Source: Morinoia aosen | Lineage: Eukaryota; Arthropoda; Malacostraca; Amphipoda; Talitridae | NCBI GenBank assembly: GCA_030386875.1 | Contig: CM059570.1 | Location: 33,223,422-33,287,421, forward strand | Direction of reading: 5' to 3' | Length of the DNA: 64,000 bases | Shown here: positions 10,502-21,969 of the stretch, piece after piece | Numbering within the stretch: the first letter of the stretch is position 1 | How the letters are laid out: every line of letters starts with the position of its first letter | The notes under the pieces: generated by a model | What the model was told of the DNA's origin: nothing | The model's database searches: none | What the model saw: only the letters and a program-made list of their open reading frames with translations | Position numbers and translations under genes: made by a program

Positions 10502-11643
10502 CTGACTGGGTATTTACCACCAATTTTTGTGCAATAGATAAATAAAAAACGTCGGTTAGCTCGTTAAGTTTATTTCTTTGTTGCTCCCTGGTAAAACTGA
10601 TCAAGTACAACCGTATGCACAAATAAAATCATGTAACCTTTTATCAATTTTTCCGTATAGGTCACTATCTAATAAATGTATTACATTTATTCAACGACTG
10701 TAGTACATTCAAATCATACAAAAAATCTAACTAATTTAAAAAACTCTTGTTCTAGAGTCTAGGCTGGTTGTTACAAACAAGAACTCCGACATCAGCTTCA
10801 ACTAGCACACCTATAGTGTAACTCAAACTTCGACTACTCCTTTTTGAGCATCGAATGGGCTCTGTAAAAACATAGATAGAAACAATAGAAGCAAGTCTTA
10901 GTTAACCCAAAAACAATTGTTAGCTTTTTAAATCATATAAAGGCTGAGTAAAAGCATTTCATTTCTTACTTGCAAACACAACAGACATAAAGCGAACAAA
11001 GTGGTCAGCATTTGTAGAGAAAGGCGCATAATAAATAATCAAACATTTTAATGCGCAGTTAATATTACAGGTTTTTATTACCTCAAACACTGGCAAAACA
11101 ATAGGAAAAAATTGCTCTGCATGAGTTTCACATCACTTGGAACGTTTTCATGCGTCTTATTGAGGCATTCGACAGCAACGCTGTGCGTGGAACCAGGGAG
11201 CCAACTGTAAGAATTTGAGCAAAAGAACTTATTTTAACCTATGAAGAATTCGAGAACAGCTGCCCGCCCCAGCAGGTGTACTCCTCTGTTGTACTACCAC
11301 AAGAACACAGCTGTGCTAACCTCAACTTGAGAACCAAGGATTTGGTTTCGAGTAAAGCTACTTCCCATAACGCCTTCTAATACCACGGGAGTAGGATAAA
11401 ACCCGGCTGCTCTCCACTAAAGTTCGCGTTCATCAGATGGCAAATTGAAAAGCGACTGGAGCGAGTGGGCCAAAACATAAGCACAATATTTTTCCCCAAG
11501 CTCATACTTCACCACACAGAAAACGCAACACTACTTCAGCTAAATCATGCTATCTAAGAAAAGACTCGAAATTTTGCCCGGACCTCCATGATTACTTCTT
11601 ATCTCCCTTCAAATAAAATTGATTGATTAGAAATTGACGTATT
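10502..11643. other. No gene seen
   Basis: No supported coding frame or repeat in about 1.1 kb. Confidence 0.35.
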
Positions 11644-11657
11644 TCTAACATAATGCA

Positions 11658-12011
11658 GATTAGATTAGATTATTAGTTAGTTTAAGCATCCCTATCCTCA
11701 ACAAATAAGATCCAAAGAGAGGAAGGAAGAAGGCACCATTTAGTATGGAGTTTAGGGAACGTGGAATCCATGCAGAAAGGGCACAGAAACAGTAAGATGA
11801 GAAAGAAGTTCATGAAACAAGATCAAAGTTGAAGAAGAAACACTCTGAAAAAACAGGACAGCAGTGAACCGAAAAGAGGTGGTCCTAAACACATCAAAAA
11901 TATTTAATTTCAACAAAAAAAAAGCCTACCTAAGTCTAAGCTCGGGCCCTTACATTGTCCCCCTGGGAGCGCTAATTCCCATAGATACAATAATTGTATC
12001 CCCCTGAGGGG
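11658..12011 (-). mobile_element. Full-length short retroposon, sense on -
   Basis: 354 bp, flanked by a 14-bp duplication with one mismatch (tctaacataatgca at 11644-11657, tctaacataataca at 12012-12025). The (taatc)n-type tail is at the left and the hairpin head (ending ccccctgagggg) at the right. It is a clear retroposition product. Confidence 0.9.
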
Positions 12012-12025
12012 TCTAACATAATACA

Positions 12026-13030
12026 AAGGTGTCTCATACATCCCATATCAGCTTTAGTAGAGATGCAACATTAGTTCAATCGAGACAAGAAGAATAAAAT
12101 AATTTTCCAAATAATCAAGAGTAAATCCAACACAAACAACACTCCGGAAAGGTTCGTAAAGCTAGACCAACTTCACTTGATCTGCCGTTGCACAAAACCC
12201 GTTGCCTTTCATTGCTCTTTCAAAGCCCAAACGCAAGTTTAATTAACCGATGTATTTTCACAGTCATTTAAAAGAGTCACCCAGCTAAAGCAGATAAATG
12301 TGTATTCTATTATCAAGGCTCCATAAAAACTTATTTGTGTGGAGAGCTTGCAGCAGGACTCGAAAATTATTCTTCCTGCAATGTTCGCATAAAAATTAGA
12401 CGATTTTGCCATCACCAACAGACGCGAGGGATGGCGGAAAAGAATTCAATACCGAATAGAAGAAATTTCTGAAAATTCAATATTTACTGCTTGAACCAAT
12501 ATGAAACTCTTTCAATTTCAGTAAAACCAAACAAGGTGACGAGCTCAAGTGAGGAATATTTTGAGATTCCCAGAGTTTGATTCAAAAACAAAATTCAAAG
12601 ACCAGAACTTCATTTTCAAAACTTAAATTCAGCTTCAAAATGAGACGCAAAGATTTACCACCAATCACTCTTCTACCGCAGCAGGAACAATAGCTAAAGG
12701 TAACAAAAGTTCAAAAAGGTGATATCAACAGCCACAGGCCCTGGCGCAAGAGACTCAAAAGGATTTTTACAGGTGAAAACGCTCGCCATAGAACTTTCAA
12801 ACTCGGTATAAATCTGAATTACACAGAACGAGTGGGTAAATATCTTGGAAACTTAAAATGTGCATACAATATCGTTCGTAAACATAATAATTTTTTAGAA
12901 TTGTGAATTAAAATATTGACCTCAATACGACTACAAAGCAGCCGGTAGGAATTTTGTACGTAATGTAGTGAACTTGCACCCTCAAGCAGCTTCGATTATG
13001 GGTTGGTTTGAGCGTCTCTCACCACAAAAA
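12026..13030. other. No gene seen
   Basis: No supported feature in this roughly 1-kb interval. Confidence 0.35.
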
Positions 13031-13352
13031 ATGTGTTCGATCCCAAAAGAGTGAAATGGACAGCATCATTTTGTATGGAATTAAGGGAATGGGAAAACAA
13101 CGCACAAGGTATGTTCTTATCCCCTGCAAATAGAAATAAGGTCACAAAACAATTTTATGGAACAAAATATAAATTTAAGAAGAAAGTAATAGGTGCTAAA
13201 ATGGGGAGAGCAGTGAACCGAAAATAGATGGTCGCAACACAACAAAAACCTACTTTACTCATAAAAGGGCCGACCTAACTCTCAGCTAGGACCTCACATC
13301 TTCCCTCTGGAAGCACTAATTCCCATAAATGCAATAGACGTATTTCGCTGAT
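13031..13352 (-). mobile_element. Old, diverged short retroposon copy
   Basis: It shares register with the family from cgatcccaaaagag to the degenerate head gctgatgg. Many substitutions and a small insertion are present. An open frame across it (13033-13227) is simply retroposon sequence. Confidence 0.7.
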
Positions 13353-14899
13353 GGAGTGCTGCCACAAATCCAATTTAAAATGCTAGTAATATTTTGCCTA
13401 AGGGAAGAGAAATAATGATTGAGGCTTTAATTGAGCTTTCGCACAAGAAAAAACCACGGCAAAATATCTGATGCCAATTTTTAATCAGTAAAATGGAGGC
13501 ATGTCATCAGGTAACACAGATACGCAGTAAAAAATACTTTTTACTTTTTAACTTACTTTTACTTTTCCATCGTTAATCATTTTCGAAAATTCGGTAATCA
13601 TTTTCATTCGAATTTTTGTCCGAATCAAATCACAACACTCATGATCTGTACTCGAATACTGAAATTTTCCACGTAAAAAAAAAGAATCTATTCAAATTTT
13701 AGAAGCCCTCACCATTCACAAACTCAAACCCTTGCTGAATGCAGAAATTAATTTACCGGTTTCAAACTATATAACCAATCTGTATTTTAAGTAATTGGAA
13801 ACGTAATTAAATTTTAGAATTTTTTCAGCCTGATGCTCATGATGTCAGTGACACTAAAACGTTTCTTTTTATGGCTCGACCGTCATTTGTTCAAGAAAAT
13901 GACTAGTGACTTGTTAAGAATTTAAACAAGCAGAAAACTTGAAATACTATTTAATATTGAGAAATTATAAAAAAACAGCTCACATTATAATCGATTTGAC
14001 AAAGTACAAAACGGTTTCATTGTCGTTGTCATAGCGCCAGAGCTTAAAACTGAAGTCGTATAACTTAATTTACGCTCAGTTTGTCACCATTTGACGCAGC
14101 TTGGCACGTCGCTTGACAGGGTTCGACACGCTGTTTGACGCGGTCACACAGAGGTGCACCGTAGCTGACGTCGGAACCGCAACACAGCACCTATAACATT
14201 AACCATATGTAGTTACTCCCCTCACTGAATATTGGTGCGTGCGCCTTGAATGTACTTTCGTGTCATTTTAGCGACTCTAATTTCAGAAAATACCAACGAT
14301 TAGTGTAACATGATTAAAGTACGAGACTAGGTACCACAAGGTCTAAATATCTGAAAAAATGTGCGGGGTTAGTCAATAAGGAAGCGTCGTGGTAGTAAAT
14401 TAAGCACAACCGAAGATTTTTATGTTCTTTAATAGCATTTGTTAAAATGTGCGTTAATCTCAATACTAAACTATGAATATTTTATGCGCAAAATGAAAAC
14501 GATACAGTAGATTATATGCGATGAATTCCCAATCTGTGGTAGAATCGCAAACGATTATTCAAGGTTTCTTGTCGCATAAAAAACACTCCTGTCAAGCTAG
14601 CATGTGGAGACGAAACTTTTTCTTCGCCATTTAAAGACAGTCCGTAGTATTTCTGGGGCAAGAGCGACCGGTGGAGCACCTGAATCAGACTAACATCGAT
14701 TAAATTTTATTTTTTCTTAGGGCTGCCATAATGATACGAGACAGGTCTGCTTTATCTGGACCGTATCGAATAGCCATGAGCGAGGCACGTGCGATATGGT
14801 GACGCCGAACAAATTATCTGCGTCACTGAAGCGATACATGAAAAATTCCACGCGTTGCATTTATCTAGCACAGAATGTTCGAGACATGATGCAGCACGA
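13353..14899. other. No gene seen
   Basis: No supported gene. A short stretch at 14085-14150 repeats ttgacgc/ttgacag-like words irregularly, but it is too degenerate to call an array. Confidence 0.35.
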
Positions 14900-14978
14900 G
14901 ACAACTTCTACACCACAGAATATGAGGAAAACGAGTCCCTTAGACAACTTCTACACCACAGAATACAATAACGATAAC

Positions 14979-15022
<44 letters not shown>

Positions 15023-15402
15023 AGGCATCTACGGATGCTTTATTTCCAATTCAAGCCTGATACATATCACCTTCTACATTTGATGTTCAAATGTTTTATA
15101 ACTAACACCAGGACGCCATGACGCTTTCCCCCGGTCATGACCGGTACCCATTTCAGGCACCTCGGTAGAGTGGGGTATTGTGCTTGGAATTTTTCCCTAT
15201 ATCCAACAGAGAAAATCGCCACCAGCGCCGGGACTCGAACCCGGGTTTGCCCGCACTGAGGCGGGTCCGAAAGCCACACGGCTATGACGAGCACATATGG
15301 GGAAAAAAAAGTCCCTTAGACAACTTCTACACCACAGAATATGGGCAAAACAAGTCCCTTAGACAACTTCTACGCCACAAAACATAAAGAAAAAAAAGAG
15401 TC
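14900..15402. repeat. 45-bp minisatellite interrupted by a SINE
   Basis: Units containing cccttagacaacttctac and accacagaata occur at about 14900-14944, 14945-14965, 15310-15354 and 15355-15400. The array is broken by a tRNA-derived SINE at about 14966-15297. The flanking units are close to identical, so the array predates the insertion. Confidence 0.8.
14966..15297 (-). mobile_element. tRNA-derived SINE
   Basis: On the minus strand a canonical polymerase III B box GGTTCGAGTCC lies at 15241-15231, with an A-box-like TAGCCGTGTGG at 15284-15274. Both sit in a tRNA-like head (about 15293-15225) that contains the cccgcc/ggcggg arm pair. A tRNA-unrelated body follows, and the element ends in an (ATT)n tail seen on + as the aat run at 14979-15020. 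Its tRNA-like part retains the boxes but carries a body and tail, so this is a SINE and not a tRNA gene. It is unrelated to the hairpin-headed retroposon that dominates the window. Confidence 0.85.
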
Positions 15403-15968
15403 CCTCAAATCATAAATGCCATCGCCCTCTTACGATCGAAACGAAGAGATACGAGGTCACCCAGGCAGAGAACCTCAGCAGAAAAACTCACGACGGGGCG
15501 CCACCTGTTATGAATTAAACTTCTAAGGAAACTAACTCATGTCGAGCACAATTTTGCACCGTGCTGACAGCTGGCGCAACTGTTTCACGAGGTCATATTA
15601 ACTCTTGGTTTATGCAGCAATTACGTCAAGCTAATACACGACGTAAGTCGAGACTTAACCAACAAGTTATGAATGTATGAGAAATTATAACACAGCCACG
15701 AAAGTCATGACAATGCAGAAACGAAAGAATCAATAAACAAAACCTCAATTAAACCTAAAAGTACAGTGCAACAAGCCTATCATTAATAGACTACAGAAGC
15801 AATTTAGGTTGTAAAACTTGACCGGCTCGAAGGCATAGCGTGACAGTTCATTGATCCCTGCGTGCACAGGCAAACGTTAACGACACTGTAAAAACAAATA
15901 TGAATGAGAAGAAATGGACAAGACATTGAACGACTCAATCGCACACCCCGTGAAGCAGTTCCATTCAA
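15403..15968. other. No gene seen
   Basis: No supported feature. Confidence 0.35.
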
Positions 15969-16350
15969 CATAGTATGCCGAGGGTAAGCGCAGAGGATAC
16001 AATTCTATGCGGAGGATGAGCGTTAAAGATATAATTGTATGCGAAAGATGAACGTAGATAGAATTGTATAAAGAGGGTAAACGCTGAGGACAATAGTATG
16101 CGGAAGGTGAGCGTTAAAGACATAGTAGCATGCGGAGGGTGAGCGTAGATGACATAACTGTATCTAGAGGGTGAGCATAAAGACATAACTGTATGCGGAG
16201 AATGAGCGTTAAAAACATAATAGTTGGCTGAGGGTAAGTGTAAAGAACATGGATGCATGTGGAAGGTGGGCGGAAAGGGCACAACTCAATGCTGAGGGTA
16301 CGCGGTTAAGACCTAGCAGTACGCGGCGGGTAAGCGCAGAGGGCACAAGA
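15969..16350. repeat. 32-bp minisatellite, about 12 units
   Basis: The unit is roughly gcggagggtgagcg followed by taaagacataactgtat. It repeats with 31-32 bp spacing and moderate divergence. The minus strand is open through most of it (15965-16282), giving a Pro/His/Ser periodic peptide. This is expected of an array whose period is near a multiple of three and is not evidence of a gene. Confidence 0.8.
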
Positions 16351-17327
16351 GGGCCGGAGGGCGCAAGAAGGCAGGCAAGCAACAAAGCCGGTCACCTTAT
16401 CTCACCCGAGACGTAGAGCGTCTGAAAATAAGCCGCGTTCACGTCCACGCCAAAACCCGCCCTGCATGTCTTGCTGCTCGAGCTGCGGGACGCAACTGGG
16501 CAGACACCAACACGGTCACACGAGGGGGCGAGTTCTGAGCGACGACAGCCAAAAAAATTATGGAAAATAGCTGAACATAATTGAATCTTGGTTGAAATGC
16601 GTTGTAATTAAAAACATTCCATACTATAATAGCACAGACAAGAAAAGTTAGTAACGAAGAAAAACTACATGACGACACGGCAGAGGAAGACAGTTAAGCG
16701 TGAGTGAAGTAAAATTTAAGTGCCAACTGAAGAAAAAAGTTTACCGAGGCGACGACAGAAAGACATCAGCAAACGTAGGCTATTCAGGTCCTGAAAAGCA
16801 GCAGTCAAATGAGAGGAAAGGAGCCTCTCTTTGTAATGAGCAGGTAGTTCAGTCGGCATGTAGAGTGGCCTGGTTACAAGAGATAAAAATGCCGCGGAAA
16901 CGCAAGGCCTTCAAATTAGTGAGCATACCCTCACCTAATGAACAGATTATCTCATCCCAGCGAGAAATTGAGATCAAATTAACACATAATTTGATTAATT
17001 AATATTATTATTAAGGGTAATCCCAAAGCCTCTGGAAAGAAGCTGCAACGGTGATCGCAAGGAGTAAAAAATTAGGTAACATTGAACATACCGCATGAGA
17101 AATTGATCCACAACAACTCACCAGGAAACGAGGTGGATATACAGAGAGAAATTTCCAACAGGTACACCGGCAATAACTCAAACCACTACAGGCACTTGAA
17201 ACTTGATAATTTCAAAATTATTGCGAGCCTCGCCTGAAAACATAACCAACACTTATGCCACCAACATCTCCTTGGAGAGATGAGCATAGTTTCTATAACG
17301 ATGCACAATTGATCCGCTAATCAATTT
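16351..17327. other. No gene seen
   Basis: Short open frames at 16439-16678 (-) and 16700-17002 (+) have no recognised motif and no clear splice context. Confidence 0.35.
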
Positions 17328-17544
17328 TCAACACTTTGACTGCGGCAGGTAAAACTGAAGTTTAATATTCAATTCAAATTTAAAGTCAATTGTAGTAAGC
17401 AACGTTGAAAATATCAAACATTAAATGTACCGCGAGTTCATTCAATTTTGATTAAGTATTTTTTAGTTGATTACGTATCAAATTAGGTTGTACTACTCGA
17501 CATAACTTTAAAATAAAGGTAATAGCAAAGACTATCGATTTAAA

Positions 17545-17602
17545 AGACATTTTTGTTAACAACGAACGTTTCGACCCCTAAGGTCATCATCAGCGGATGT
17601 CT
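17545..17602 (-). ncRNA. Hammerhead-ribozyme-like motif of a Penelope-like element
   Basis: On the minus strand CTGATGA (17593-17587) is followed by a GACC/GGTC stem (17585-17582 with 17576-17573) and then GAAAC (17572-17568). Outer arms AGACAT (17602-17597) and ATGTCT (17550-17545) are complementary. CTGATGA-stem-GAAA is the hammerhead core order, and Penelope-like elements are known to carry hammerhead motifs in their terminal repeats. Here an extra T follows CTGATGA and stem III is weak, so activity is uncertain. Confidence 0.5.
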
Positions 17603-17674
17603 GAAAAACACACGGAAAATGAACAATCATAATTGAAGAAAAAACTATACAAACAATAATAATGGTGAAAAACT

Positions 17675-18010
17675 TTAAACAGAAGCTATTTTTAAGGGGT
17701 GGGACGACTGCATATCGTTTAGATCGGGTTTTAAGCGGCTAATGAAGAGGGATTCAATAATACGTAAATCAGTGACTGAGTTAGCAGAACTTAAGATGGA
17801 AAAGTCTTGCTGTAGAACGAGAGATTTACACTGAACTGAATGAATTCGTATAGCTGAATGAGGTGGCTTACTTAGTGGATTACCGGTTCTGAAACTCCTA
17901 CCAATATGCTCAAATACTCGACATCTTAGTGCGCGTGTGGTAGAACCAACATACACAGACCCACACAGTGGGCAACAATATTTATACACGATAGATGAGA
18001 GCATAGACAT
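17675..18010 (-). pseudogene. Penelope-like element, GIY-YIG endonuclease fragment
   Basis: A 111-residue open frame on the minus strand matches the C-terminal GIY-YIG endonuclease of Penelope-like retroelements. It has YKYCCPLCGSVYVGSTTRAL (Cys-x2-Cys and the Y...YVG core), then RVFEHIGRS and SAIRIH, and LRIIESLFISRLKPDLN as the conserved C-terminal helix containing the catalytic Glu. This endonuclease normally follows a reverse transcriptase and nicks DNA for target-primed integration. No reverse transcriptase is present upstream, so this is a 5'-truncated copy. The hammerhead-like motif downstream on the same strand fits the element's 3' terminal region. The fragment lies inside a TTAA MITE and is therefore younger than it. 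Confidence 0.85.
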
Positions 18011-18123
18011 AGGTAGTTTATTTTTTTATTTTTTTTTTAGTTGAGTTTGAGACTATTGGTTGGTCGGCAGCATAATAAAAACTCCTTCAGTGACCAACTA
18101 TGGCTCACGTCGCAGTCGAAGTG

Positions 18124-21100
18124 TTAGAATGATGTTGATGTGATTTGAGACCCTGGCATGTGTACTTCACGAGCCGTCAATCAAACACACGAACACACGC
18201 ACGAAAGTACAACGTTGCGATAGTTAGTGCATAGTATCGTGAGGTCATTTTATTTGCTCTGAGTATCAATAGAATGAACTCAATAGGCGCAGTTCGTTCG
18301 TAAAAATTTTAGAAGAGACAGCGTACGACTGCTGAAACAACATGAAATACATTTACAGGTTTTAAAAAAACGGAGGAGATTTAACGTTTTATTGAAAACG
18401 TCAGATTCATGGGTGTATGGTCAAACGGCCGAATCCGGTCAAAGAATACTTCAAAAACTATAGAGTTCTAACTAAAAGAAATTTGATAAACAAAACACAC
18501 CGATCAAGTCTTGACATTCATGCAGCAGATAGGTTGCACGAGACACTGGCTCTACGACGAAAGAGGGAGTAAAGAGGTATAAGTAAAGCCTACTTACTAC
18601 AGAAAATAAAACTCAGACGAGTCTCCAACACCAACATTACAGAGTCAGTACTGGTTAGTCGAACTTACAAGCCTGAGCTAATATCAGACGGTGAGCTAAC
18701 GAAGACATGCAATCAGCATTCACAAAGAGAGAAGCTAAGGAATCATACTAACTACCCATAATACCCGAAAAATAATTCCGTAGTCATACTCCTCTAAAAA
18801 ACAAAAATAACTTTATAGATAGCCTTAATTTTTGAGAAGCAATACAAAACAAAAATATAACTCATGGATAGACTTCATTTTTAAGAAACGATACAATCAA
18901 CAAGTTTAAGACAGATATGAAAACATTATTTTCAACAGTTCACTGAACTAAACCACTAAGTCAAGCGCAAGAAACGATTTCCAAATTTAATTAAACTGAG
19001 CCAAAACCGAATTCACTCAGGAAGCCTCAACACAAGGGAATACAAAGATATGGAAGACGCAGAATGCAGACAGAACAAAAAAACGAAGTGTCAATTACAA
19101 GACGGTAATTGAGAGCGACACTGATGCAAACTTCGCGTCAAGCGACCAGACTAAGATGCAGCGCTCATCTTTCAACTCCTGAGGGACACGAGGAAGCCGT
19201 CAGTCAAACACTGACGTGCCCGCTTCTCGTCATCGCCTACATTCTGAGCCCCATCTAAAATTCCACGAAGCTGTCAATGGTTGCAGAGTACTTCCGTACC
19301 CAATGGCTTTCCCGAGCGTGATTATTAGGTGACTTTCACTACAACTAGGAGTACAGTATTGGCCTAAAAACCTAATTTGACTTTTAGCGCGATATGTACT
19401 TAGTCGGCAAAGCACAAGCAATTTGTCATACTTTACTTACCACTAAAAATCTATTTAGCAACAGCAAGCAGTGATTCGCCAATGAATTTCTGCTATCTAC
19501 CTATTGGGCGTGTTCAATGAGTTACAGCTCAGGGCTGCTTTATCTCAACACTCAAGGCAAACCAATGGCCAAAAAGAGAAACGAGCAGCAGCAGCGCATA
19601 GTTGCATGATTTGCAGCTACGCTGAAACCCATTATAATATGAAACGAAGCATCAGGGTGAACGAAGTCTCTACCAAGACATCGAGTCAATTGTGCATCGA
19701 AAGTTGGCGCGTATTCGACAAACTTGGAACCAAGCATAATTACATTTACACTGAAGGACTCATTTTCCTCTGTAATAGCCATTGATGCAAATAAGAAGCT
19801 GTTACGTACAGAAACCCAATAGAAATAAACAACTATACCTGCCGAATACAGGAAAAATGGAATGACTCTCGCTCAAAGATGACTTAACGAGGCACTCCAT
19901 ATGGAACGTTCAACTTCCATACAAATTACAAACGGCAGGATGCACTTGATTGAGCTCCAAAAAGAGGAAAGAAGATCCTATAAACATTTGTAGCGCCTAA
20001 ACGAACACAAAACGGAATTGTTAATCAGCGATGCAAACCTGCCGGCATAAATAAACAGAAGCTCAGATTGTGCTCGTGTTGGCGCAACCTAACTCACGTT
20101 AAAATAGCGCATCGAAGGGACGAAAAGTCATATTTTTCGAACTAGAACCAACGCTGCTAATTGCAAAAGCAGAAAAATTAAAGTTCAGATTATTACACAG
20201 AAATGCGATAAAAATACTTACGGGTTCTAGTTAATTATTTTTACTCGGTCGTGTTTCGGTCACCACTACGCTGGAGCATTTCGAGTAAAATGGTCGGTGA
20301 TTAACATTTAGGGAAGGAGGGAAAGAAGGTTCGGTGTTGTACACACAAGCAAATGAGGGCAAACTCCGCAAGTAAGGACGTCAGTAAGTTCCAGCGTAAC
20401 AGCGCGCGGCTCAGCCGTAACTCGGAAAATTAGAAAATTTCAGTCTCGACCCAACAGCGCCCGAGAGCGTTCAGTGGGCAGGTATTACAATGAGGCAGAT
20501 TACCTCTGGAATTTATTTCTGCAATCAACTAAATTAATGGTCATAACTGCAACTGTTGTCGCTTTACCGCTCCCTCAACTACGACGAGAAGCTAACAACA
20601 TAATCTCTAATTCACAAGCATAGTTACACGTACAAATAACCACGGAGTGACGCGTTCTCATTAACACCGACAAATGTAAGACCCCTTCGCAAACAAGATG
20701 TCATGAGAAATTCCAGAAGCCTCACTCACTTCATAAGAACTGGCAACTGAAGCGCTCTCGTTACTATCAAATCTTAATCCCCGTGACCATGAATGACAAT
20801 CAATAGAAACACTTGCATTTGCCGTGCATTAAACTGGATCGCATGACGAATATGAGCGTTGAGAGGATGTCAAAATTCCAGAGCCTTCATTAGCACAAGA
20901 GTGGAAGCCTGCAGTAGAGAGAGGGCGCTGTGCCCTGCAGAATGTCAACAAATATCGCATTATGGCCGATGCTCGCAAGAACCTCCACAGCAGAACGAAG
21001 TAGCGATAATTTGCTGTAAAACGAAAACTTAAGCACAGCTTCAAGCGACCGTATTAAGCAGAAATATAAACTCGGGTTTCTTAAAAGTGGAATTGATTTA

Positions 21101-21266
21101 AATTTGAATTAAAACAAAAGTTCGTCTTGATAAACGGCATTCGGAAAATTTTATCTTTTCCAGAAATATTAATGGCTGTATGTATCAGGTTAGTGCACAA
21201 GAAATGTCCGATTTAAAAATCTTGGCTAAAACTCAATAAGCCAATGACTGTTGAAATATTTTTTCA
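18124..21266. other. No gene seen
   Basis: About 3.1 kb. Short open frames exist (for example 19504-19782 + and 20829-21044 -) but carry no recognised motif. No repeat family from the rest of the window is detected. Confidence 0.35.
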
Positions 21267-21270
21267 TTAA

Positions 21271-21490
21271 CCCTTTACCGTAAAAGTGGATTTCAAAATC
21301 CACTTTCATAAACAGCTCTAATCAATTTTATTCCTTGTGTAATTTGTGTCCTAATGTGTTCTTCGAAGTTCATTGTCAAGTGGCAGTCACTTCCTCGTTG
21401 TGATGTCGGTGACTAGATGATGCCGGTGCCAGTTTAATAATGGTGGTTGTGATAATGGTAATATGAGTAAAAAATATGGAAGTTAAAGCG
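21271..21490. mobile_element. 220-bp TTAA-flanked MITE (variant family)
   Basis: It is flanked by TTAA at 21267-21270 and 21491-21494. The ends are ccctttacc and, inverted, cgctttaac. A subterminal palindrome-like agtggatttcaaaatccact lies just inside the left end. Length and TTAA target match the 221-bp MITEs elsewhere in the window, but internal sequence is different. Confidence 0.6.
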
Positions 21491-21676
21491 TTAACATACT
21501 CTCCGTTGCTTCCAATGACCTCATTCAACCTTTCAACAAGTTTATACATGCCTCACTTGTAACATTGCGTAGGTTTAGAATCAAAATACCACAAATTTAA
21601 TCCCTTTTAAATTTCTTGTCTTGCTGTTCACCTAAGACCACTAAAATAGTTCTGTAGCTCTAGGAAGAAATGGAAA

Positions 21677-21960
21677 TCAGAAGGAGATTGTATGGGCTAC
21701 GCCTAACTGTCTTGCAATTTCCCTAGTGGTAAAAATGGGATTTTCGGACACAAGAACATTGACCAGATTGCAATGAAGTGTTCTTGGACGACTTTTCTTT
21801 GGCTCATCTTTTAAAGTGAAATCACCACTTCGAAAACGAGAAAACTTTCTCTTCCAGTTTCTTTTATTAACTACATCATCCTCATAACTGTCTGAATACA
21901 TTTTGCTGCTGCACTTGCATTTAAACCTTTACGAAACTCGGACAGTAGAACATTTTTCAT
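21677..21960 (-). pseudogene. Mariner transposase N-terminal remnant
   Basis: On the minus strand one frame gives MKNVLLSEFRKGLNASAAAK (from about 21960). An overlapping frame gives YEDDVVNKRNWKRKFSRFRS, GDFTLKDEPKKSRPRTL, then NPIFTTREIARQLGVAHT. Together they follow the mariner order: first helix-turn-helix with FxxGxNAxxAA, then WFxRFxSGDFSLxDxPRSGRP, then the second helix-turn-helix TxRExAxxLGVSH. One frameshift near 21895 separates the two frames. No catalytic D,D(34)D domain remains. This is a fragment of a Tc1/mariner DNA transposon, probably from a mariner lineage with FRSGDF. Confidence 0.85.
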
Positions 21961-21969
21961 GTCTACTTT

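Larger units (their letters stand above)
17332..18123. mobile_element. TTAA-type MITE interrupted by a Penelope-like fragment
   Basis: The left TIR cactttgactgcg begins at 17332 after a degenerate TTAA (tcaa). The right end cgcagtcgaagtg finishes at 18123, followed by ttag. Left (about 17332-17500) and right (about 18050-18123) parts match the uninterrupted 221-bp copies at 23474 and 59419. The middle, about 17505-18045, is foreign and contains the Penelope-like fragment. Confidence 0.72.

Noticed and set aside
15225-15293. tRNA gene on the minus strand
   Set aside because: A and B boxes are present, but they head a longer element with an unrelated body and (ATT)n tail, so it is a SINE.
15965-16282. 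105-codon frame with a periodic product
   Set aside because: Lies within a 32-bp minisatellite; periodicity comes from the array.
15969-16350. CRISPR-like spacing
   Set aside because: Adjacent units have no distinct spacers, and the genome is eukaryotic; it is a simple minisatellite.
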